DNA of 6,843 nucleotides, taken from assembly GCA_002369495.1 (NCBI GenBank), contig DFFD01000180.1, positions 1-6,843 of the forward strand, written 5' to 3'. Source of the stretch: Lachnospiraceae bacterium UBA3785 (GTDB lineage: Bacteria; Bacillota; Clostridia; Lachnospirales; Lachnospiraceae). The notes beneath the pieces are model-generated. The model worked only from the letters and a program-made list of their open reading frames with translations, was not told where the DNA came from and ran no database searches. The position numbers and the translations under genes are program-made. Below, in pieces: positions 1 through 3,783 of this stretch. The number at the start of each line of letters is the position of its first letter. The first letter of the stretch is position 1.

Positions 1-30
1 AAGCGTGGGTTACGGGCGAGAGAGGTCTCG
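1..30. repeat. Partial copy of the 68-bp hairpin element, cut by the window edge
   Basis: These 30 bases match 2320-2349, inside the intact element at 2307-2375, at 29 of 30 positions. The right arm (the CCCGTAA and AGAACCGTCCC part) is missing: the sequence passes straight into GCCGCCAG and the next full copy at 38. Two copies therefore stood in tandem here and the first was truncated. Its left arm lies outside the window. Confidence 0.75.
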
Positions 31-37
31 GCCGCCA

Positions 38-106
38 GGGGGACGGTTCTAAGCGCGGGTTACGGGCGAGAGAAAGCTCGCCCGTAAGCCGCAGAAGAAC
101 CGTCCC
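38..106. repeat. 68-bp-class hairpin repeat element, copy 1
   Basis: Outer arms GGGACGGTTCT (40-50) and AGAACCGTCCC (96-106) are perfect complements. Inside them a 16-bp stem (55-70 with 77-92) pairs with one mismatch around the loop AGAAAG. The second full copy at 2307-2375 has the same architecture and the same flanks (CCGCCAG on the left, TTCGGCG on the right), so this is a defined mobile or amplified unit and not a chance palindrome. No ORF lies in it. It resembles REP/BIME-type elements in size and structure; no transposase for it is visible in the window. Confidence 0.85.
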
Positions 107-149
107 TTCGGCGGTTGGAGGCCGGCCGGGAGGCAGTTCACTGCCGGCA

Positions 150-208
150 GGGACGGTTCTTGCAAAAAGCGGTTCTTCACAGAACCGCTTTTTTCTGAGA
201 ACCGTCCC
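150..208. repeat. Nested inverted repeat of the GGGACGGTTCT module
   Basis: Arms GGGACGGTTCT (150-160) and AGAACCGTCCC (198-208) enclose a second hairpin (164-193). The inner stem is built on GCGGTTCT/AGAACCGC, one base different from the outer ACGGTTCT/AGAACCGT, so the inner structure looks like a diverged copy of the same module. Confidence 0.8.
164..194 (+). terminator. Probable intrinsic terminator inside the repeat
   Basis: AAAAAGCGGTTCT (164-176) pairs with AGAACCGCTTTTT (181-193) around the loop TCAC. The GC-rich 8-bp core is followed by a run of six Ts on the plus strand and, on the minus strand, by the run of five As read as Ts, so it could act in both directions. It would insulate the zinc-ribbon gene from transcription entering from the left. 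The shape is convincing; activity is inferred. Confidence 0.6.
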
Positions 209-249
209 CCGCGGAGGAGAACCGTCCCCCACCGCGGAGAACCGTCCCC
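198..249. repeat. Short tandem run of AGAACCGTCCCC
   Basis: AGAACCGTCCC(C) recurs at 198, 218 and 238, exactly 20 bp apart, with variable filler (GCGGAGG, ACCGCGG). The first copy is also the right arm of the nested hairpin. The run ends about 35 bp upstream of the -10 of the next gene. Confidence 0.8.
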
Positions 250-285
250 GGACGCGTTGAAGTTTCATTTTCCGGAAAAATGGTG

Positions 286-291
286 TAGAAT
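286..291 (+). promoter_or_regulatory. Candidate -10 box for the zinc-ribbon/nitroreductase pair
   Basis: TAGAAT (286-291) follows ATGGTG. No convincing -35 lies at 16-18 bp: TTTCAT at 263-268 is the nearest, and TTGAAG at 257-262 is 23 bp away. The same ATGGTGTA-x-AAT context appears at the better promoter before 6413. Position ahead of the ribosome binding site at 313 makes it plausible, but the call is weak. Confidence 0.35.
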
Positions 292-326
292 AGCTGCAGA
301 AAACCACGTAAAGGGAGGATGTGCAG

Positions 327-596
327 ATGTATTTTGTGGAGGACGGGACTAAGAGGTGCGGATTCTATGAGTGCCGGGAGTGCGGCTGGAGATTTCTTGA
401 CGAGATGATCCGGCCGGCGGTCGTCTGCCCGAACTGCGGCGAGGCGGTCGACATGGAGATCGGCCCGGACGAGGAGATGCCGGAGGAGGCCGAGACCGCG
501 GAGCTGGTTGAGGTGATCGAAGGCGCGGAGGAAGTTGAGAAGATGGACGCCCTCCTCTCGCTCGCCATCACGGGAGGGGACGACTCATGGATCTGA
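327..596 (+). CDS. Small zinc-ribbon protein with acidic tail, function unknown
   Basis: The product is 89 residues. Two CxxC knuckles, C16-x2-C19 (YECRECGW) and C34-x2-C37 (CPNCGE), have the spacing of a rubredoxin-like zinc ribbon; an extra C11 lies just before. From about residue 40 the chain is strongly acidic (EEMPEEAE and onward) and probably extended or helical. I chose ATG 327: GGGAGG at 313-318 is 8 nt before it, whereas the in-frame GTG at 321 is only 2 nt from that site. The last codons overlap the ATG at 587, where GGGAGGGG (572-579) serves the next gene, so the two genes are probably co-transcribed and translationally coupled. Metal binding is inferred from the cysteines; a role beside a flavin oxidoreductase (electron transfer or partner protein) is speculation. 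Not recognised as a named family. Confidence 0.75.
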   Translation: MYFVEDGTKRCGFYECRECGWRFLDEMIRPAVVCPNCGEAVDMEIGPDEEMPEEAETAELVEVIEGAEEVEKMDALLSLAITGGDDSWI

Positions 597-671
597 AAAT
601 CTACACCGCGGAAGACGCGGAAGAAGCCGCCGCGCTCGAGGCGGCAGCCCGCGCGGCCGGCGAGACCCGGG
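587..671 (+). pseudogene. Out-of-frame 5' part of the nitroreductase gene
   Basis: ATG 587 has a good Shine-Dalgarno (GGGAGG, about 9 nt upstream) and overlaps the end of the zinc-ribbon gene. Its frame encodes an Ala/Glu-rich, probably helical stretch (start MDLKIYTAEDAEEAAALEAA) of about 28 residues with coding-like third positions (22 of 28 codons end in G or C). Beyond about 670 this frame becomes low-quality Arg/Gly/Pro-rich sequence ending at 817, while the nitroreductase is encoded one frame over. Removing one G from the GGG at 669-671 would join ...GETR directly to LIRRRHSYR and give a 197-residue protein. A sequencing error, a recent inactivating insertion or, less likely, a programmed +1 shift would all explain it. 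Confidence 0.5.
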
Positions 672-1184
672 TTGATCCGGCGGCGGCACAGCTACCGCGG
701 GCCCTACCTGCCCGAGCGGGTCCCGCGCGAGGACCTTACCGCCATCGTGGAGGCGGGCATGGCCGCGCCGTCGGGCTGCAACCGTCAGACGACGAGCTTT
801 GTCGTGGTGGACGATGAGGATCTGCTGAAAATGCTCCGCTCCGTCATCGACCCGCCGCTCGGGGAGACGGCGCCGGCGCTCATCTGCGTGCTCACCCGCC
901 GCGTGAACGCCTACAGGGGCCGCAGTGTCGCGGTGCAGGACTACGCGGCCGCGATTGAGAATATGCTCCTCATGATCACCGCCCTCGGCTACGCGAGCTG
1001 CTGGTACGAGGGTTACCTCACGGACGAGCGCGGGATCGGCCGGAAAATGGCCGGGATCCTCGCCATCCCCGACGGGTGCGAGCTTGTGTGCATGCTCCCG
1101 GTGGGGCGGCCGGCCCGCGGCGCGGTGCGGCCGCCGAAGAAGGGGATCGGCGAGCGGGTGAGGTTTAACCGGGAGAGCTGGTGA
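672..1184 (+). CDS. Nitroreductase family FMN oxidoreductase (5' end frame-disrupted)
   Basis: This encodes an FMN-dependent NAD(P)H oxidoreductase of the nitroreductase fold; the natural substrate is unknown. Family marks in order: RRRHSYR near the N-terminus (FMN-phosphate-binding RxxS region), AAPSGCNRQTTSFVVV around residues 32-47, AAAIENMLLMITALGYASCW around 93-112 (core helix and flavin-proximal segment), and IPDGCELVCMLPVGRP near 132-147, ending in PKKGIGERVRFNRESW. The visible 170 residues cover the domain almost entirely but lack the usual few residues before IRxRxS. The only start in this frame is TTG 672, with no clear ribosome binding site; no ATG or GTG occurs in the open stretch 597-671. 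I therefore think the true gene starts at 587 and carries a frameshift near 669-671. If so, the copy is inactive unless the shift is a sequence error. The fold assignment is firm; the start is not. Confidence 0.8.
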   Translation: MIRRRHSYRGPYLPERVPREDLTAIVEAGMAAPSGCNRQTTSFVVVDDEDLLKMLRSVIDPPLGETAPALICVLTRRVNAYRGRSVAVQDYAAAIENMLLMITALGYASCWYEGYLTDERGIGRKMAGILAIPDGCELVCMLPVGRPARGAVRPPKKGIGERVRFNRESW

Positions 1185-1185
1185 G

Positions 1186-1198
1186 CCAGGGGGACGAT
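1186..1198. repeat. Degenerate fragment of the hairpin element
   Basis: CCAGGGGGACGATGG directly after the nitroreductase stop matches the left flank and start of the elements at 35 and 2304 (CCAGGGGGACGGTT) apart from the final bases. It marks where the second repeat island begins. Confidence 0.5.
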
Positions 1199-1219
1199 GG
1201 ATTTGGGCTGGAGACGGGG

Positions 1220-1281
1220 CCCTCCATTCAGGGACGGTTCCCCCCGGCCGCCTTCGGCGGCCTCCCAGGAACCGTCCCCGG
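1220..1281. repeat. 62-bp hairpin repeat B, copy 1
   Basis: This stretch is base-for-base identical to 2485-2546 and in the same orientation. It contains outer arms GGGACGGTTCC (1231-1241) and GGAACCGTCCC (1268-1278) and an inner perfect 7-bp stem GGCCGCC/GGCGGCC (1246-1262) with loop TTC. Perfect identity over 62 bp about 1.27 kb apart implies recent duplication or gene conversion. Confidence 0.9.
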
Positions 1282-1402
1282 GGCTTCGGCGGCCTCCCGG
1301 GAACCGTCCCCGAGGATTCGGCGGCCTCCCAGGAACCGTCCCCGAGGATTCGGCGGCCTCCCAGAAACCGTCCCCGGGGCTTCAGCGGCCTCCCAGGAAC
1401 CG
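1255..1402. repeat. Tandem array of a 32-bp unit (about 4.6 copies)
   Basis: Units begin with CGGCGGCCTCCCAGGAACCG and occupy 1255-1286, 1287-1318, 1319-1350, 1351-1382 and, in part, 1383-1402. Differences are few: GGGGCTT versus GAGGATT at the end of the unit, CCCGG and CAGAA variants, and CAGCGG in the last copy. Each unit carries one GAACCGTCCCC module, and unit 1 is the right half of repeat B, so the array probably grew by amplification of that half. No unique spacers are present. The array stops about 14 bp short of the stop codon of the minus-strand Rpn-family gene. Confidence 0.9.
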
Positions 1403-1410
1403 GGTTCCTG
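1394..1410. repeat. 17-bp palindrome at the array end
   Basis: CAGGAACC (1394-1401), a single G, then GGTTCCTG (1403-1410) form a perfect palindrome, six bases past the stop codon of the minus-strand gene. It overlaps the truncated fifth tandem unit. There is no T run on the minus strand, so it is not a classic terminator. Confidence 0.6.
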
Positions 1411-1415
1411 CAGCC

Positions 1416-2099
1416 TCACAGCCTCGCCAGATACCTCTCCCGGTCATCCGCCGGGATCCGCAGGAGGTCCATCGCCTGCTGGGCGGTGTACTTGAGTCCG
1501 GACATCACATTCTGGATGCTCTCGAGCCGGGAGGTGTCGATGCCCTCCGCGCGGCCCTCCAAACGGCCTTCATTTCTGGAATCATTCCGCATATCTTCAA
1601 TCGCCTTGCACATATCTACCTTGTCCTCCTTCGCCTCAAACCTGAGGCCTGAGCCGGTGACGGTGTTGATCAGGTCAGCGGTCTCCACGTCGAGCCGCCG
1701 GAAGCCGGCGAGGAATTCGCCGCGGGTGAGGGGCGTTTTCTGTTCTTTCCGGTAGGAACGGGCGGCCTCCTCCACCTGCTTCGCGTAGTGCATGAAATCG
1801 TAGAGCCCGCTCCGCACCGGCATTGCGTAGCTGACAGCCGACTGCAGCTCCGCGCCGAGCACCGCGTAGACCGCGCTGCCGTCCGTCTTCACTTGCCAGC
1901 GTTTCAGGAGGTCGCGGAATTTTTGGAGGGGCTCACGGGCTTCATTTCCGTAAGGGACCACGATCTCCGCCGGGTCGAGCGGGGTTAGGCTGCCCGGTTC
2001 AATCACCGGTCTGCCATCGTAAATCAGGTAGTTGAACGCGTCCGCGAAGCGGGCATTGTCGGAGAAGTACCGTTTTGCTTCGGTGTCGATCTTTCCCAT
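1416..2099 (-). CDS. Rpn-family recombination-promoting nuclease / putative transposase, internally deleted
   Basis: The 227-residue product belongs, by recognition, to the Firmicute Rpn-like PD-(D/E)XK nuclease/putative transposase family. Typical parts: N-terminus with FSDNARFADAFNYLIYDG (12-29), PAEIVVPYG (43-51), the core strand with AVLGAELQSAVSYAMPVR (79-96) whose E84-x-Q86 fits the E-x-Q/K half of the active site, then YDFMHYAKQVEEAARS and EFLAGF (128-133). The C-terminal part resumes with DVETADLINTVTGSGL (137-152), VDMCKAIEDMRNDSRNEGR and a short tail ending in RIPADDRERYLARL. Family members as I know them have roughly 75-110 more residues between EFL-GF and the VTGSG segment; here the two are joined in frame at about residues 133-137. 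Start ATG 2097-2099 has GAGGTG (2104-2109) just upstream and a good promoter. The gene is flanked on both sides by GGGACGGTTC repeats. It may be an inactive remnant or a trimmed domain. Confidence 0.8.
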   Translation of the reverse strand: MGKIDTEAKRYFSDNARFADAFNYLIYDGRPVIEPGSLTPLDPAEIVVPYGNEAREPLQKFRDLLKRWQVKTDGSAVYAVLGAELQSAVSYAMPVRSGLYDFMHYAKQVEEAARSYRKEQKTPLTRGEFLAGFRRLDVETADLINTVTGSGLRFEAKEDKVDMCKAIEDMRNDSRNEGRLEGRAEGIDTSRLESIQNVMSGLKYTAQQAMDLLRIPADDRERYLARL

Positions 2100-2157
2100 G
2101 GGTCACCTCGCTTCGGGGGCGACTCGCGCGGAAAATAAACCCATCTCTCTGTCTCTC

Positions 2158-2185
2158 ATTATACTATTTTTCCTCCGTTATTCAA
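2158..2185 (-). promoter_or_regulatory. Sigma-A-type promoter of the Rpn-family gene
   Basis: On the minus strand, TTGAAT (2180-2185) and a perfect TATAAT (2158-2163) are separated by 16 bp. Transcription would start near 2151, giving a leader of about 50 nt before the ATG at 2099. It is one of the two best promoter matches in the window. Confidence 0.7.
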
Positions 2186-2225
2186 GAGAGTGGAGCGGCG
2201 CATCTTTATTGTAGCAGATCGGCGC

Positions 2226-2240
2226 GGGAAAAAGTTTCCC
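2226..2240. repeat. Small inverted repeat GGGAAA-AAG-TTTCCC
   Basis: A 6-bp perfect stem with a 3-nt loop in the non-coding stretch between the Rpn-family promoter and the third repeat island. The rest of 2190-2300 shows no gene: a nine-codon reading frame at 2254-2283 is the only start with a purine-rich leader. Function unknown. Confidence 0.3.
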
Positions 2241-2306
2241 TCGGGCGGGTAAAATGAAGAAATTTTCGATGGATTTGTGGTGAGTGGTTGGAAGGCTGGA
2301 CCGCCA

Positions 2307-2375
2307 GGGGGACGGTTCTAAGCGTGGGTTACGGGCGAGACAGGTCTCGCCCGTAATCCGCACAAGAACCGTCCC
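2307..2375. repeat. 68-bp-class hairpin repeat element, copy 2
   Basis: Outer arms GGGACGGTTCT (2309-2319) and AGAACCGTCCC (2365-2375) enclose the arms GGGTTACGGGCGAGA and TCTCGCCCGTAATCC. Orientation is the same as the copy at 38-106, and the flanks CCGCCAG (2301-2306) and TTCGGCG are shared, so the unit is slightly larger than its palindrome. Bases 2384-2464 to the right show neither a convincing gene nor a repeat. Confidence 0.85.
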
Positions 2376-2484
2376 TTCGGCGAGTGGGAGCCTGGAAAAG
2401 CAAGAGCTGGAGCCGGGCGAGAAAGCAAGATTGGAAGCCAGGCGAAACGCCGGAGCGCCAACAAACCCCGCCGGGGACGGGGTT

Positions 2485-2546
2485 CCCTCCATTCAGGGAC
2501 GGTTCCCCCCGGCCGCCTTCGGCGGCCTCCCAGGAACCGTCCCCGG
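2485..2546. repeat. 62-bp hairpin repeat B, copy 2
   Basis: Identical to 1220-1281 over all 62 bases, direct orientation. It lacks the downstream 32-bp tandem units: right after CCCCGG the sequence becomes the helicase-like coding remnant. A small stem AACCCC/GGGGTT (2464-2484) lies immediately upstream. Confidence 0.9.
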
Positions 2547-2678
2547 TTCGAGCTCTACGAGCACCAGGCGCTCACGCTCGCGGAAATGCGTGCGGCGCGG
2601 GCGCGCGGGGTGAAGACATTTCTGGCGGTGCTGCCGACCGCGAGAGGTAAGTCGCAGATCGCGCTCGAGGACCTCGCC
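2547..2678 (+). pseudogene. Orphan fragment of a superfamily 2 helicase-like protein
   Basis: The frame starting at 2547 reads FELYEHQALTLAEMRAARAR, then GVKTFLAVLPTARGKSQIAL and EDLA. The order, a Q in an LYEHQ-type lead-in, a helix, a hydrophobic strand and PTARGKS, is that of the Q-motif-like region and Walker A (motif I, PTxxGKS) of DEAD/DEAH helicases. Nothing upstream in frame is protein-like: repeat B abuts the first codon, and downstream the frame enters the hairpin at about 2689 and gives only repeat-encoded Arg/Pro/Gly to the stop at 2781. It has no plausible ribosome binding site. I read it as a 44-codon relic of a helicase gene left between two repeat elements. It may come from a homologue of the gene beginning at 6413. 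Confidence 0.6.
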
Positions 2679-2691
2679 GGGAGACGCGTGG

Positions 2692-2760
2692 GGACGGTTC
2701 TTCGCGGAGGGGGACGGTTCTCCTCTGCGGAGAACCGTCCCCCTCCGCGAAGAACCGTCC
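2692..2760. repeat. Near-perfect long hairpin of four repeat modules
   Basis: Arms 2692-2723 and 2729-2760 are perfectly complementary over 32 bp around the 5-nt loop TCTGC. Each arm holds two modules (GGACGGTTCTTCGCGGAGG then GGGACGGTTCTC; the reverse on the right). The hairpin lies about 58 bp beyond the stop of the minus-strand hydrolase gene, so it may also block readthrough or protect the 3' end of that mRNA, although it has no T tail. Confidence 0.9.
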
Positions 2761-2762
2761 TC

Positions 2763-2781
2763 ACCTGTCGAAAAAACAGGT
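2763..2781. repeat. Small inverted repeat after the hydrolase gene
   Basis: ACCTGT (2763-2768) and ACAGGT (2776-2781) pair around CGAAAAA. It sits between the hydrolase stop codon and the long hairpin. The T run on the minus strand is in the loop and not after the stem, so it does not qualify as an intrinsic terminator. Confidence 0.35.
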
Positions 2782-2817
2782 AATCTGCCTTTTGTTTTAA
2801 GTGGAGTCGCTTGAACT

Positions 2818-3726
2818 TTACTCCGCAACGAGACTCATCTGAAGCTGATACCAGCGATACGGCTCAGGATTAAACGCCCTCGCCGGGCTCCCGTTCGCCG
2901 CCAGAACCTCATTGACCCTTCTGAAATACTCATTCAGGTCCTCACCGGAAGCACGCGCATTATTGTGATGCAGCGGCATCATGAGCTGCGCACCCATATC
3001 CATGATCTGCTGCGCACAGTATTCCGGCGTGTAGGTGCGGATGCGGTGGCGGAGCATCAGGTTCGGCTTCTCCTCTGTCATGTGCCGCACATGCTCTTCA
3101 TAGTCACGTCCTGCGGAGAAATCAATTTTGAAATTCTGCTGCGTCTCAATCATATAGTTGAGATTGAAAATGGAACCGAGCAGCCCCAGCTCCGTCGGAC
3201 ACGGAATGCCGAAGCCCTCGAGACCGCCGGTCATGATCCTGGGATCGCTCGGACGGCGGAAGCGGCCCTCCCGGAAGGAGCGATTGTCGTGCGCTCCCGG
3301 ATAGGTCTTCAGGGTGAAATCATCAAAGTAGTATGTATTGCCCGGATACAGCGGATAAAAGGCGCCGTGGGGGATATCGAATACCCTGGCCATCTCCGCG
3401 CAGCACTCCGCCGGGCAGAGGATACGGCCGTAAAACTTGTTCCAGAGCTGTCCGACCAGGTTACAGTGATCTCCGTGGACATGGTTTAAGAGGATATAAT
3501 CCGCCCCGGTAAACTCATCCGCGCTAAAGCCGGTCTGGGAGTACACATCCCGCTCCATCTTCTGGCTTTTGGTCAGCTCGGCCATACCTTCGTATTTTGC
3601 GGCATCCAGATAGAATGGATCCGTGACGATGACTTTTCCGTTGGGAAGGACGATTTCATAGCACTGGACAGAGATCCAGCGGATCCTGAGCGTTTGTGAA
3701 CTGATAGTTGTCAAATATTCACTCAT
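2818..3726 (-). CDS. UlaG-like metallo-beta-lactamase-fold hydrolase
   Basis: The 302-residue protein carries the MBL metal-binding signature H82-x-H84-x-D86-H87 (NHVHGDHCN) after a typical VTDPF strand end (D36). H146 (YPGAHDNR) is a candidate third-site ligand, and H253/H254 (MPLHHNN) a candidate final ligand. Length and layout recall the UlaG branch (L-ascorbate 6-phosphate lactonase and relatives), which hydrolyses lactones or phosphodiesters with Mn or Zn. The insert between H146 and about residue 230, with RRPSDPR and a Tyr/Asn-rich segment, is not one I can place. No signal peptide is visible, so the enzyme should be cytosolic. ATG 3724-3726 is preceded by AAGGAGA (3733-3739) at 6 nt. 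It follows the permease gene by 57 bp with no terminator between, which suggests one operon and action on the imported compound. The fold is secure; substrate unknown. Confidence 0.85.
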   Translation of the reverse strand: MSEYLTTISSQTLRIRWISVQCYEIVLPNGKVIVTDPFYLDAAKYEGMAELTKSQKMERDVYSQTGFSADEFTGADYILLNHVHGDHCNLVGQLWNKFYGRILCPAECCAEMARVFDIPHGAFYPLYPGNTYYFDDFTLKTYPGAHDNRSFREGRFRRPSDPRIMTGGLEGFGIPCPTELGLLGSIFNLNYMIETQQNFKIDFSAGRDYEEHVRHMTEEKPNLMLRHRIRTYTPEYCAQQIMDMGAQLMMPLHHNNARASGEDLNEYFRRVNEVLAANGSPARAFNPEPYRWYQLQMSLVAE

Positions 3727-3783
3727 TTTTATTCTCCTTATAAAATGTTGTCACTGCCTGTGCCGTATGGTTTATCTCTTTAC

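Noticed and set aside
780..786. Another copy of the repeat core (AACCGTC)
   Set aside because: It lacks the CCC end and lies within conserved nitroreductase codons (GCNRQT), so it is a chance match.
1255..1402. CRISPR array
   Set aside because: The period is a constant 32 bp with no unique spacers; the whole unit is repeated. No cas gene is present.
1181..1652. Repetitive Pro/Arg/Gly-rich reading frames on the plus strand
   Set aside because: They translate the tandem DNA repeat in successive frames and then run antisense through the Rpn-family gene. No ribosome binding site, no recognisable protein.
2254..2283. Nine-codon reading frame MKKFSMDLW
   Set aside because: Too short to support; no associated attenuator or downstream gene on that strand.
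2178..2492. 104-codon minus-strand reading frame
   Set aside because: It spans the Rpn-family promoter and repeat copy 2, has no recognisable domain and non-coding-like composition.
2763..2781. Intrinsic terminator of the hydrolase gene
   Set aside because: The T run on the minus strand lies in the loop and not after the stem.
2965..3489. 174-codon plus-strand reading frame
   Set aside because: Antisense shadow of the MBL-fold hydrolase, whose metal-binding motif proves the other strand is coding.
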